42,994 nt of DNA from contig CAJOPE010000069.1 in NCBI GenBank assembly GCA_905236815.1, forward strand, positions 1 through 42,994. The letters run 5' to 3'. A program made the position numbers and the translations under genes. The notes below the pieces were generated by a model. The model was given only the letters and a program-made list of their open reading frames with translations. It did not search any database and was not told the DNA's origin. The DNA is from an uncultured Prevotella sp. Lineage in GTDB: Bacteria > Bacteroidota > Bacteroidia > Bacteroidales > Bacteroidaceae. Of the stretch, positions 26,131 to 35,972 are shown piece after piece; within the stretch, counting starts at the first letter, position 1; the number at the start of each line of letters is the position of its first letter.

Positions 26131-27849
26131 TTATTTATTTAAGTCGAAGATTTTGGCCTTGCCACCCTTCACGGTGATCTTATTGTATGGCTCAGAAGGG
26201 AAGACAATGTTGGTCATGCCCATCTTACCGTCAGCGTCGAAGACCTCGATGCTTGAACGGTCAACGAAGATCTGGAGGTTCTTCACCTTGCCATAGGTAG
26301 GCGATGTGGTCACTGCAGGAAAATCAGCAGAGAAGCTCACGTCGCCACTCTTGGTACGGTCCATGGCAAGGGTCTCAGCCTTGGCATCGTAGGTCATGGT
26401 GAGCTGTTCTCCGTTGCCGTTAGCCAGCGTGATGGTAGCGTTGCCCTTGAGTTGGACATCAATGCGGCAGGCATCAGAGAGCTTATTGGTAGCTTTCTTT
26501 GAGAAGGCAGCCATCACCTCTGGACTTGGCTTCACAGAGAGATAGGTCTCACCCTTGTAAGAGAAAGAACCAAGGTCACGCGCAATGCCGTTGGCAGCAC
26601 GATACTGCTTGGTAGGAACGTTGTTGGCATACTGCCAGTTGCTCATCCAAGGCAGCACGACGACACGTCCATTAGGAGCGTTGCTGAAAGATACAGTAGC
26701 ATAATGATCCTTACCATAGTCGAGCCACTTCACCTCGTTCTTGTCGTCCTCGCAAGTGAACTGATGACCGTCGAAGTTACCGACAAAATACTGAGTTGCC
26801 GAACCACCGAAAGGTCCGCCAGAGTTGATGTTCAAGAGGAGGAACCACTTGCCGTTGATTTCAAAGAGGTCTGGGCACTCCCACACGCCACCGTGTGAGC
26901 CATAGTCCTCGCCAAAATTGCTCTCGTACTTCCAGTTCTTCAGGTCCTTTGACGAGTAGAGATTGAGATGCGTCTTCTCTGCGAGCATCAGGATCCATCG
27001 CTGTGTAGGCTCATGCCAGAACATGTTTGGGTCGCGGAAGTCAGAGATCTTCGAAGTGAGGATAGGGTTGCCTTCGTACTTCTTGAAGTTCTTGCCACCA
27101 TCGGTGCTGTAAGCGAGCGACTGCGACTGCAGGTCGTGCCCAAAAGGCGTCTGGATGCAACTGGTGTACATAGAAACGACAGCACCACGTCCAAAGCCTG
27201 CAGTATTATTTTGGTCAACAACAGATGAACCCGAGAAGATGGTGCCAATGGCATCTGGAGCCAGCGCATCACCCAGTTCTTCCCAATGAATGAGGTCCTT
27301 TGAAACGGAATGTCCCCAGTGCATATTTCCCCATGTTGAGCCATAAGGATTATGCTGGTAGAAGAGATGCCACTCGCCATCCTTGTAGAACATGCCATTA
27401 GGGTCGTTCATCCAGCCATACTCTGGTGTGTGATGATAGACAGGACGGAACTTCTCACGGTTGGCTTTATCAAAGGTGTTTGAGAGTTTGATTTCGCTCA
27501 GGCGATGACGTGAGCCTTCTCCCCCGTGATTGCCGTGGTCAATACTCAGGTGGGTTGTGATGGTGAGATTCTTTCCGCGGAATTCATTCAGGTCGATAGG
27601 AACGTAATAGTCGGTACGTCCGATTGCCAAACGAACATTAAGAGAGCGAACAAGATTGCCATTGGCAATGATGTTCATCTGTGACTCACCCGCCTGCTCC
27701 TCGATCGGTAGCAACAGGTAGCGGCTGGTCTCATTGGCATCAACACGTATGTTGACATAGTCGCCAGCCAGTTGCTCGATGGTCAGCCCATCTGCACTCG
27801 CTGTGAGTGCAGAGAGGACTAACGCTATTGCTATCAGAAATTTCTTCAT
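26131..27849 (-). CDS. GH32 fructanase (exo-levanase/inulinase type)
   Basis: The protein has 572 residues. A signal peptide (1-19) without a lipobox points to the periplasm. An N-terminal beta-domain (about 20-125, DUF4980-like) precedes the five-bladed GH32 propeller and C-terminal beta-sandwich. The catalytic residues are visible: nucleophile Asp149 in WMNDPNG, the RDP motif at 272-274 and the acid/base Glu324 in ECPDL. It would release fructose from fructo-oligosaccharides after import by SusC/D. Specificity for beta-2,6 or beta-2,1 links cannot be read by eye. It corresponds to BT1759 in order and lies 12 bases after the lipoprotein GH32 gene. Confidence 0.93.
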   Translation of the reverse strand: MKKFLIAIALVLSALTASADGLTIEQLAGDYVNIRVDANETSRYLLLPIEEQAGESQMNIIANGNLVRSLNVRLAIGRTDYYVPIDLNEFRGKNLTITTHLSIDHGNHGGEGSRHRLSEIKLSNTFDKANREKFRPVYHHTPEYGWMNDPNGMFYKDGEWHLFYQHNPYGSTWGNMHWGHSVSKDLIHWEELGDALAPDAIGTIFSGSSVVDQNNTAGFGRGAVVSMYTSCIQTPFGHDLQSQSLAYSTDGGKNFKKYEGNPILTSKISDFRDPNMFWHEPTQRWILMLAEKTHLNLYSSKDLKNWKYESNFGEDYGSHGGVWECPDLFEINGKWFLLLNINSGGPFGGSATQYFVGNFDGHQFTCEDDKNEVKWLDYGKDHYATVSFSNAPNGRVVVLPWMSNWQYANNVPTKQYRAANGIARDLGSFSYKGETYLSVKPSPEVMAAFSKKATNKLSDACRIDVQLKGNATITLANGNGEQLTMTYDAKAETLAMDRTKSGDVSFSADFPAVTTSPTYGKVKNLQIFVDRSSIEVFDADGKMGMTNIVFPSEPYNKITVKGGKAKIFDLNK

Positions 27850-27861
27850 ATAGTATTCAGA

Positions 27862-29418
27862 TTAATATTGGCTCACCTTCAGGTCAGAAACCAGAACATT
27901 GTTGCCATAGTTGTTGATTGACCAGCAGTTCTTGTCAATGCCATAGATGCGCTGGGTGTAGCCATAGACGCCATTAATGTACATTGTAACCACTGAGTTG
28001 TCGGTGTAGATGTCCACCTTATAGGTGTTGTCTGCAGGACGTGGGAAGATATATCCGTCAGCACCTTCGATGAATCCCTTGCCGTCAGCACCTTCCTCTT
28101 CGAGATTGATCTTGCGACGACCATTCTCCCACTCTGGGTTGACCACGAGAGTGTAGTACTTCTTCACATCGGATGTGCGTACGAATGAAACGCCCCACTT
28201 GTCACCATCGTTAGCTGTCTTCACAGTGAAAGAGATGTGGTTGTGTGTGCCCAGACGACTGTAGAGCGTGTAGTCGCTGCCCTGCTCCATCACCTTAGCC
28301 TCTGCTGTCTTATTGAACTTCGCAGCCATAGCAGGAACCTCGCCGATAGAGAGTGTTCCATCTTCGTGCTGGATGAGTTTGTGGCAAACGAGTGCGCCAC
28401 TCCAGTTAGGCTCTTTCTCACCTACATTGATGTTCTTTGCCCATACGTCAGCGCCTGAACGATAAGGAGTCCACCCCCAGATGAGGCGCTCACTACCATT
28501 AGAAGCAGTCTTGGCTGCATAGAAAGCACGACTGTCGAGCACGCCTTCCTTATCATCCTTTGGCCAGTTGGCACCTGGGTCGTTGAAGCAAGCCTTCAGA
28601 CCGTCGAAGCTCTTGGCCATCATATACTTCACCTTGCGGCTCCAAGTGGTCTGGTAGCCCTCGCTGTAAACCATATACCACCAATCGCCCATCTTGAAGA
28701 TGTCTGGGCACTCGCACATACGATCCCAGATGGCGTTGAATGTGCCGTTGAACTGCCAGTTCTTCATGTCGGTAGAAGTGAAGTCTGCAAACTTAGGGTC
28801 GCCCTGACGAGTAGCAATCACCATATGGTAGGTACCATTATCCTCGAAAATCTGTGGGTCGCGGAAGTCCTCAGATGAGAGGTTGAAGTCAGCACCCTTG
28901 AGGCTCCAAGCGTTGTCGCGTGTCCAGGTCTTATAGTCTGGAGAAGTAGCGCGCATCACTACCTCAACATTCTCACACTTGGCATTGTGACCCGTGTAGT
29001 AGATGTAATAGAGGCCGTCCTGCTTGTTGTAGTAACAGCTTCCTGTACCGAGTGCAGCGTCCTGCTGATCATCGCTGACACCAACGCCGAGCGTCTCACC
29101 AAGTGACTGGTAAGTAGCACCGTCCTTAGTGCTGACCGTCCAGATTGGATGGAAGCGATAAGAAGCATTGTTGTCGAAGTCCTGCAGATAAAGGATCTTG
29201 TATTCGCCTGCCTTCTCGTCATAGAAAGGCATTGGGTCGCCCACACGGCCGATGGCTGGTTTGTAATAGGTGGCATAGCCATCTTCCTCAGTAGAGTTGA
29301 AGAATGCAGTGGTACCTGCCCAGTCTTTCTCTGCGTCGCCAGTATATGTGTCATCGCTGCAAGCTGTCAGCGCCATGGCTGAGAGTGCGATTGCGAAAGA
29401 ATATATCATCTTTTTCAT
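27862..29418 (-). CDS. Lipoprotein GH32 enzyme, probably surface endo-fructanase
   Basis: The protein has 518 residues. The signal peptide ends in LTAC (Cys20) and is followed by SDDTYTGD; the acidic residues after the Cys are consistent with export to the cell surface. GH32 landmarks are GDPMPF (likely nucleophile Asp61), FRDP (185-188) and ECPDI (acid/base Glu236), then the C-terminal beta-sandwich. It lacks the usual W-x-N-D-P-N-G form, as does the BT1760-type group of surface endo-levanases, whose place in the operon it takes. It would cut long fructan into pieces for SusC/D. Its start codon lies 12 bases after the upstream stop codon, in a leader shared with susD. Confidence 0.88.
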   Translation of the reverse strand: MKKMIYSFAIALSAMALTACSDDTYTGDAEKDWAGTTAFFNSTEEDGYATYYKPAIGRVGDPMPFYDEKAGEYKILYLQDFDNNASYRFHPIWTVSTKDGATYQSLGETLGVGVSDDQQDAALGTGSCYYNKQDGLYYIYYTGHNAKCENVEVVMRATSPDYKTWTRDNAWSLKGADFNLSSEDFRDPQIFEDNGTYHMVIATRQGDPKFADFTSTDMKNWQFNGTFNAIWDRMCECPDIFKMGDWWYMVYSEGYQTTWSRKVKYMMAKSFDGLKACFNDPGANWPKDDKEGVLDSRAFYAAKTASNGSERLIWGWTPYRSGADVWAKNINVGEKEPNWSGALVCHKLIQHEDGTLSIGEVPAMAAKFNKTAEAKVMEQGSDYTLYSRLGTHNHISFTVKTANDGDKWGVSFVRTSDVKKYYTLVVNPEWENGRRKINLEEEGADGKGFIEGADGYIFPRPADNTYKVDIYTDNSVVTMYINGVYGYTQRIYGIDKNCWSINNYGNNVLVSDLKVSQY

Positions 29419-29430
29419 ATTGTTGTCTTT

Positions 29431-30837
29431 TTACTTGGTGAGATAGTTGAATGCATTACCTGTCATGATACCCACGTTGTCGTGATAATGAGAGGTATAA
29501 GCTGTTGGTGAATACCAGTCGTAGCAACCTGAGCCGAAGCAGATGATGCCGCCCTTACCGAAGGTGCCGTTGGCTGCTGGAGCCTCCCAGACAGAGATGG
29601 CACCGTCACCACCGTGGCCGAGAATACGACCGCCCGTGAGGTTCATCCATTTCTCGTGACCTACGGTGTAAGGCTGGTCAAACTTGTCGTAGTCGCCCCA
29701 GAGACCCCACTGAGATGTACAGTTGGAGATGGTGTAGCCTGCATCAGTAGTCTTGATCTCACCGTCCTTCAGAATCATGTTAGCCCACAGAGGGTGAGAA
29801 GTATCCTTCATCTGGAAGCCCCACTCGCCGCCAGCGCTGATCACGTCACCGCCATCGTCGCTAGCGCCCCAGCAGTTGTTGGCACAGCGGTTGTCCTTCA
29901 GTGCACCAAGCTTAGCTGCGAAGTTGACAGCAGCACGGCTGAGGATGAATGCACCACCGTTGTTGTAGTAGTCCTGTAGGATGTTCATTGCACCCATAGC
30001 AGTAGAAGTAGCTGCACTCTCGAAATCGCTGATGGTCTCAGAAGGTTGGTTCTGCCAGTGCCACCAGATGACCTTACACTGAGAGAGGTCTACATTGCCT
30101 GCCTTAAGTTCTTCCCAACTAACGAACATTGAGTTTTCCACGTTAGCGAGCATCCACTTGCAAGCCTCCTTCTCCTCTGGAATCAGCTCGTCCATCGTAG
30201 TAGCCTTAGCACCGCCGAGGAAGATAGCAGATGGAGCAGAAACGTTCTTGATAGTCACGGTATAAGTAGCAGTAGCTGTATTGTCAGTGACTGTATAGAC
30301 TACAGGCTCAGAGAAGTCTGTTGCCACGCCACTCAGTGGAGTGATAGTAGCATCCTCACTGTAGGTGATGGTAGGGATGGCCTTCTTGATGTCGACAGTA
30401 CCAGGGAGGAAGGCTGTGATGGTGTGCTCCTCTTCGTTGATGCTGGCCTTGTAGGTATCATTGATGATGAATGAGAGGATCTTTGCCTCATCGTTCTTCA
30501 CATTGATGGTCCAGTCAAGGAACATGTCTCCCTTGGTGACGTGCATCACCTTGGCAGCGCTGAAGTCTACGATATCGCCTACCTTGATGTTGGTCTGTGC
30601 CCCCTCTGAGATGTTCAGACTGGTGACCTTCATGGTAGACTTGCCATTGAAGTCGACAGGCACCTTCACCTTGATGGTGCGAGAAGCTGCGTCGATGACG
30701 CCAGTATAGTGGTCGTTGAGTACAATGTTCTCAACATTGCAATCACCTGTGAGCTGGAGGTCGCTCAGGTTGTCGCTACTGCAACTGGCGAGCACCAGAA
30801 CCAGAGCGCAAAGTATATATTTGATGAATGATTTCAT
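29431..30837 (-). CDS. Surface glycan-binding lipoprotein (SusE-position, DUF4960-type)
   Basis: The protein has 468 residues. The signal peptide ends in a lipobox (LASC, Cys19) followed by SSDNLSD. Two Ig-like/DUF5018-like domains (about 30-120 and 120-205) are followed by a DUF4960-type C-terminal domain (about 208-468, IFLGGAKATTMDEL, then CKVIWWHWQNQPS). No hydrolase motif is seen. The place between SusD and the surface GH32 equals that of the levan-binding protein BT1761, so a surface fructan-binding role is inferred from context. Confidence 0.82.
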   Translation of the reverse strand: MKSFIKYILCALVLVLASCSSDNLSDLQLTGDCNVENIVLNDHYTGVIDAASRTIKVKVPVDFNGKSTMKVTSLNISEGAQTNIKVGDIVDFSAAKVMHVTKGDMFLDWTINVKNDEAKILSFIINDTYKASINEEEHTITAFLPGTVDIKKAIPTITYSEDATITPLSGVATDFSEPVVYTVTDNTATATYTVTIKNVSAPSAIFLGGAKATTMDELIPEEKEACKWMLANVENSMFVSWEELKAGNVDLSQCKVIWWHWQNQPSETISDFESAATSTAMGAMNILQDYYNNGGAFILSRAAVNFAAKLGALKDNRCANNCWGASDDGGDVISAGGEWGFQMKDTSHPLWANMILKDGEIKTTDAGYTISNCTSQWGLWGDYDKFDQPYTVGHEKWMNLTGGRILGHGGDGAISVWEAPAANGTFGKGGIICFGSGCYDWYSPTAYTSHYHDNVGIMTGNAFNYLTK

Positions 30838-30867
30838 AATTACTAATTCCTTATTATTAATTCCTAA

Positions 30868-32628
30868 TTACCAGTTACCCACATTTTGTGTGTAGTGGCC
30901 GTTTGCAGAAGAGATCTGTGTGTGAGGAATTGGCAGATACTCGTTCTTGTTAGCAGTGAACTGTGCATCGTTGAGGAATGTTACGCGCTCCTTCTCCTTA
31001 GCGAAGTAGCTGGTGAGTACGCTCTTGGCATCACCCCAGCGTACGAGATCGAAGAAACGCTCACACTCCATAGCCAGCTCCAGGCGGCGCTCCATCTTCA
31101 CGATGTTGATGGACTGTTCCTTAGAGTAAGAGCCAGTGTAGTTCTTGCAGTAGAGCTTCACGCCATACTTGTTAGGATAGTCAGCGATCATCTGTGTACT
31201 GCCTGCTGCACGTGTGCGGATTTGGTTCACCAGTTTGATAGCCTCAGTGCTGTTGCCCAACTGTGCCTCAGCCTCTGCACGCTCGAGCAATACGTCGGCA
31301 TATCGGAAGACGATACGGTTCATTGAGCTTGCCCAGTAAGAGCCATGGATGAGGTATGAGCCGATGAGGGCTGGATCTACGTTTTGCTTCAGGGTGACAT
31401 AGTAGCCATAGAGACCACCTGAACGGCTCCAGGCAGAAGACTGATCCATGATGAAGTCCTTGTTGAACTCGTATGGCAGACCAGTGAGACCAACGGTCAG
31501 GAAGAGGCGTGGGTCAGCGTTGTCAGCCTTCATATCATAGTTAGCGTTGTTGTAGTCGCTGAGCATTGGCAGGCCGTCTGTACCTGTCTTGAAGGCATTG
31601 ACGAGGTTTTGTGTTGGCTTGTAGAAATCGCAACCACCATCTGTCACCTCTGGGATGTTTGGCACGATCAGGCCATAGCTCCAGTTGAGGTTTCCATAGG
31701 TAGAACCGTCGTTGCGAGAGTACTGCATGGCCCAGATAGACTCAGGACCATTCTCGTACTGATCCTCAGGACGAAAGTTATTGTGGATGTCCTTCTCCAG
31801 ACCAAAGCCTGCTGAGGTATAGATAGAAGGATTAGAATATTCGAGCACCTTCTGCAGGTCGTCCTGATTGATGGAGGTCACCTGGTTGCTCTTTGGGTCA
31901 TCCTGACGATAAGCCTTGTAAAGGTAAACCTTGGTCAGGAAAGCAGCTGCTGCAGCCTTGGTTGGACGACCTTTGTCCTTCTGTGTTGCAGGAAGCACCT
32001 GATAAGCCTCTTCAAGTTCCTTGGCGATGAGCGCCCAACCCTCGTCGTTGGTGTACTCAGTATTTGAGAGGGTGTTGTAATCGTCATAGGTGAGGTCGGT
32101 GCGCATCACGAATGGGATGTTCTTGTAGAGTCTCTTAGCCAGGAAGTGGCCGTAAGCACGCAGGAACTTCATCTCTGCCAGGCGCTGAGACTTGAGCTCG
32201 TAGCTGTCGTCAGTACCCTCAAGAGCCTTGATAGCCGTGTTAACACGTGAGATGGCATTGTAGAGGCGTACCCACATGTCATTGATGTTCCAGTTGGTTG
32301 GCAACACGCCCTGCTCCACCTCAAGCTGATGGAAGACATCACCGTCATTGGTGGTAGAACCGCCTTTGTAGGCATCATCAGAGCGGACATCGTAGTTCCA
32401 CATAGAGAACGAAGAGTTGATATCCTCGGCAGTAGTGAAGATGGCGTAGGCAGATGTCACCATATTGTCGACATATGCAGCCTGAGTCACTTCGTTCTCA
32501 GAGAGGGTACCCTGAGGCACTTGCTCGTCGAGGAAGTCGTTGCAGCTTGTGAAAAGCATTGCGGTGGTAAGGCAGAGAGGCATGAATGCTACCTTAGCTA
32601 CCTTATTATATATTTTGTTTGATTTCAT
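30868..32628 (-). CDS. susD: SusD-like fructan-binding lipoprotein
   Basis: The protein has 586 residues. The signal peptide ends in LFTSC (Cys29) followed by NDFLDEQVPQGTLS, the classical SusD start. TPR-like helical repeats and the RagB/SusD C-terminal domain are present (MERRLELAMECERFFDLVRW near 515-535, and the EYLPIPHTQI ending). It forms the lid of the SusC pore and captures oligosaccharides at the cell surface. It is the second gene of the susC operon. Confidence 0.93.
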   Translation of the reverse strand: MKSNKIYNKVAKVAFMPLCLTTAMLFTSCNDFLDEQVPQGTLSENEVTQAAYVDNMVTSAYAIFTTAEDINSSFSMWNYDVRSDDAYKGGSTTNDGDVFHQLEVEQGVLPTNWNINDMWVRLYNAISRVNTAIKALEGTDDSYELKSQRLAEMKFLRAYGHFLAKRLYKNIPFVMRTDLTYDDYNTLSNTEYTNDEGWALIAKELEEAYQVLPATQKDKGRPTKAAAAAFLTKVYLYKAYRQDDPKSNQVTSINQDDLQKVLEYSNPSIYTSAGFGLEKDIHNNFRPEDQYENGPESIWAMQYSRNDGSTYGNLNWSYGLIVPNIPEVTDGGCDFYKPTQNLVNAFKTGTDGLPMLSDYNNANYDMKADNADPRLFLTVGLTGLPYEFNKDFIMDQSSAWSRSGGLYGYYVTLKQNVDPALIGSYLIHGSYWASSMNRIVFRYADVLLERAEAEAQLGNSTEAIKLVNQIRTRAAGSTQMIADYPNKYGVKLYCKNYTGSYSKEQSINIVKMERRLELAMECERFFDLVRWGDAKSVLTSYFAKEKERVTFLNDAQFTANKNEYLPIPHTQISSANGHYTQNVGNW

Positions 32629-32680
32629 AATTGTTGTCTTTTTACTTTCAACATTAATCCTTAATCTCTAATCCCTAAAC

Positions 32681-35600
32681 TTAGAAAGAAACATTGATAC
32701 CAAATGTCACATTCATTGGGATAGGATAACCGAAGAGTGCGTTCTCTGGGTCGGTGCCAGTGAAGTTCTTGCTCTTGATGGTGAGCAGGTTCTGAGCAGA
32801 GAGATAAGTGCGGACCTTAGTGAGACTGATCTTCTCGACGAGTGCCTTTGGCAGGTTGTAACCCAGCTGGATGGTGCGCAGCTTCAGGAATGAACCGTCC
32901 TCAACATAGTAAGAAGAGAAACGTTTCTCGTTGTTGTTGTCGTAAGTTGACAGCATTGGAATGTTGGAACCACTGTTGGCTGGTGTCCAGGCATCAAGCA
33001 CACGGTCACCCTTGTTAAGGAATGGCACATTCACGCCTGCCCAAAGATCGGTCTGTACCTTGTAGCCACCATTGACATCGTCACCAGGGCGAACGGTTGT
33101 GAGCACGTCAGTACCCTGCACACCCTGCCAGAACATCGTGAGGTCGAAGTTCTTGTACTGCAGATAGATATTCAAACCATAAGAGAAGGCTGGTGTTGGG
33201 TCGTAGATCCAGTCCTGATCGGCTGTAGTGATCACGCCATCACCATTGAGGTCCTTGAAGCGCATGCGGCCAACACCAGCGCCTTCTTGCTTAGCGTGGT
33301 TGTCTACCTCTGCCTGGCTCTTGAAGATGCCGTCATAAACATAACCTACATAAGAATTCATTGGATGGCCTACGACACTAAAGACGCCACTACCACCGAA
33401 TGTACCAGCAGCTGCAATGGTCTCAGGCAGTTTGGTCACCTCATTGTAGTTGTGGCCGATGTTACCAGTAATGTCGTAAGTGAAGTCGCCTGCGTCGCCA
33501 CGATAACCGAGGTTGAACTCAACACCACGGTTGAGCATCTCACCTGCATTGATCCACATAGAGCTTCCCTCACCCATAACGCCGATACCAGGCATGTTCA
33601 CGAGGATATCTGTGGTCTTTTTGTTGTACCACTCGAGGCTACCATAAAGCGCATTGTTGAAGAGACCGAAGTCGAGACCAAAGTTCAACTGTGTGGTGGT
33701 CTCCCACTTGATATCGTCATTGCCAAGTTGGTTGCGCTTGAAGCCTGACGCGAGGGCCTGACCGCCGTTGGTACCAGCGATGTCGTATGATGTACCGTAG
33801 CTCTGGCCACCGAAATTTGCCTCACCATAGTTAGAGGTAAAGAGGGTGTAGCGAGCGGTGTTGCTGATTTCCTGGTTACCGGTCTGACCCCAGGAAGCGC
33901 GGAGCTTCAGGTCAGAGAGCCATGAGCTGGCTGCCTTCTCCATGAACTTCTCCTGGCTGATGCGCCATCCCAGAGAGACTGATGGGAAGGTACCGTAGCG
34001 GTTGTTCTTACCGAAACGGCTTGAACCGTCACGACGTACTGTCAGACTTGCCATATATTTGTCGGCGTAGTTGTAGTTGACCTTGCCAAAGAATGAAACG
34101 AGAGAGAAACCGTCGGCTGAACCGAAAGCGCGCTGCTCGCCAACACCTGCGTCTGGCCACATATAGTCAGGAGAAAGCACAGCATAGTCGTAGCGCTTGC
34201 CTGAGAACCAGGTGTTATCCTGACGGTTGACCTCAGTACCGAGGAGGGCATCCATACGGTGCTGACCGAGTTCGAGGTTATAGCTTGCCACAGCATTCCA
34301 CATCCACTTCATCCAGTGCTCCTGCTTAGCCTCAACGGCATTCTCGTCGTTAGCCACGTTACCATTCTGAATAGGATAAGTGAACATGCGCTGCTGCTTC
34401 TGAGCATAGTCGATACCGGCTGTGGTACGAAGATTGAGGTTCTTGGCGAGCTTGATGTTCACATGAACGTCACCAAACATACGCCAGTAGGTATAGCGGT
34501 TGTCCTCGTTGCGCTTGAGCACCTCTACTGGGTTCTCACGGTCAGCGAAGCTACCGGTGAGGTTGGCATATTCGCCACGCGTGTTGTAAATAGGGAACGC
34601 AGGGTGATACTGCAGCACGTTGCCCAAGAAGCCACCAGGAGCGCCTACCTCAGAAGTGCGGTTCAGGGTAAAGTTCTCGCCGATGGTGAGCACGTCGCCC
34701 AGCAGCTTATAGTCAGAGTTCATACGAGCTGAGAGACGGTTGAAGTCGGTAGAATTGATGACACCGAGGTTCTTGTAGTAACCCAGAGACATATAGCTTG
34801 AGCCCTTCTCAGAACCATTGCTCACGCTGACGTTGTAGTTCTGGATCAGACCAGTGCGGGTGGTCTCGTCCATCCAGTCAGTGTCTGACACAGGCACAGT
34901 GCCAGCTGCGTCGAGATACTTCTGCATGGTCATGCCGTTGAGCTGAGGGTTGCCGTTCTGGTCGTAGCCCCAGTCAAAGTGATAACCTAATGAATTATTG
35001 TTTGGATCAAGACCATCGTTGACGTTAGCCTGCCAGAATGCTTGGCCCCACTGCTTGGCATTGAGCACCTTCATACGATTAGCATACATAGAAGCAGCAA
35101 TGCTGGCGTCGAGGTTGACACTCACCTTGCCCTCCTTACCTTTCTTGGTGGTGATGATGATCACACCATTGGCAGCACGTGAACCATAGATAGAAGCTGA
35201 TGCAGCATCCTTCAATACCTGAATGCTCTCAATGTCGTTACCATTGAGCTCGTGCATGCCGCTCTTGGTTGGCACACCATCAATAATATAAAGTGGATCG
35301 TTGTCGTTCAAGGTTCCATTACCACGGATGCGTACGGTGGCAGCACCAGAAGGCGATCCATCGGCAGAGATATTCATGCCAGGAACGCGACCCTGCATGG
35401 CCTTGATTGGGTTGTTTTCGTTTTGCTTGGCAATGTCTTTCATGTTGACCACAGAGATGGCACTGGTAAGGTCAGCCTTGCGCTGTACCTGATAACCTGT
35501 TACCACCACCTCATTGAGGTCGTTGGCATTTTCTTTCAGTTTGATCGTGAGATTTGGCCCAGCTGCTACATCCATCGTCTGATAACCTATATAGGTGATG

Positions 35601-35815
35601 GTGAGTGTAGAGCCCTGAGGGGCTTCGAACGAGAAGTTACCATCAATGTCGGTAACTGCACCATTGCTGGTACCTTTTTGCATGACAGTAGCTCCGATAA
35701 CCGGTTCACCTGTAGGGTCGACAATCGTACCACTGACCTTAACTCCCTGCGCATGAACTACAGTGCAGGTAGCAACGAGCATTGAGCTCAAGAGAAATGT
35801 CTTTAGGTTCTCCAT
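32681..35815 (-). CDS. susC: SusC-like TonB-dependent fructan importer
   Basis: The protein has 1044 residues: a signal peptide (1-22), a CarboxypepD_reg-like domain (about 25-105), a TonB box region, the plug (about 115-230, PLYIIDGVPTKSGMHELNGN, then DIESIQVLKDAASASIYGSR) and a 22-strand type barrel ending in VTFGINVSF. It imports fructo-oligosaccharides through the outer membrane together with SusD. It is the first gene of the operon. The promoter has a -7 box at 35861-35868 and the regulator motif 57 bases upstream of it. Confidence 0.95.
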   Translation of the reverse strand: MENLKTFLLSSMLVATCTVVHAQGVKVSGTIVDPTGEPVIGATVMQKGTSNGAVTDIDGNFSFEAPQGSTLTITYIGYQTMDVAAGPNLTIKLKENANDLNEVVVTGYQVQRKADLTSAISVVNMKDIAKQNENNPIKAMQGRVPGMNISADGSPSGAATVRIRGNGTLNDNDPLYIIDGVPTKSGMHELNGNDIESIQVLKDAASASIYGSRAANGVIIITTKKGKEGKVSVNLDASIAASMYANRMKVLNAKQWGQAFWQANVNDGLDPNNNSLGYHFDWGYDQNGNPQLNGMTMQKYLDAAGTVPVSDTDWMDETTRTGLIQNYNVSVSNGSEKGSSYMSLGYYKNLGVINSTDFNRLSARMNSDYKLLGDVLTIGENFTLNRTSEVGAPGGFLGNVLQYHPAFPIYNTRGEYANLTGSFADRENPVEVLKRNEDNRYTYWRMFGDVHVNIKLAKNLNLRTTAGIDYAQKQQRMFTYPIQNGNVANDENAVEAKQEHWMKWMWNAVASYNLELGQHRMDALLGTEVNRQDNTWFSGKRYDYAVLSPDYMWPDAGVGEQRAFGSADGFSLVSFFGKVNYNYADKYMASLTVRRDGSSRFGKNNRYGTFPSVSLGWRISQEKFMEKAASSWLSDLKLRASWGQTGNQEISNTARYTLFTSNYGEANFGGQSYGTSYDIAGTNGGQALASGFKRNQLGNDDIKWETTTQLNFGLDFGLFNNALYGSLEWYNKKTTDILVNMPGIGVMGEGSSMWINAGEMLNRGVEFNLGYRGDAGDFTYDITGNIGHNYNEVTKLPETIAAAGTFGGSGVFSVVGHPMNSYVGYVYDGIFKSQAEVDNHAKQEGAGVGRMRFKDLNGDGVITTADQDWIYDPTPAFSYGLNIYLQYKNFDLTMFWQGVQGTDVLTTVRPGDDVNGGYKVQTDLWAGVNVPFLNKGDRVLDAWTPANSGSNIPMLSTYDNNNEKRFSSYYVEDGSFLKLRTIQLGYNLPKALVEKISLTKVRTYLSAQNLLTIKSKNFTGTDPENALFGYPIPMNVTFGINVSF

Positions 35816-35860
35816 TTGATTGCTTGCTTTTGTTTATACTTAGGTTTTTACTTTCGCAGG

Positions 35861-35868
35861 CAAAGATA
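35861..35868 (-). promoter_or_regulatory. -7 box TATCTTTG of the susC operon
   Basis: TATCTTTGC on the minus strand, about 46 bases before the susC start codon. Confidence 0.75.
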
Positions 35869-35917
35869 AGTATACTTAAAAGGTTATGGAGAAAATTATA
35901 TTTCAGAGTCTTGCAAT

Positions 35918-35949
35918 ATTGTTACATGAAACAAATTTTGGTATTTTTG
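35918..35949 (-). promoter_or_regulatory. Fructan-regulator operator upstream of susC
   Basis: ATTGTTACATGAAACAAA (35918-35935) is identical over 18 bases to the copy at 37778-37795 and continues into TTTTGG..TTTTTG. The half-palindromic TTGTT-CATG-AACAA core suits an AraC-type regulator. It starts 57 bases from the -7 box. Confidence 0.7.
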
Positions 35950-35972
35950 TCTAAAAAGTTAATATCTGAATA

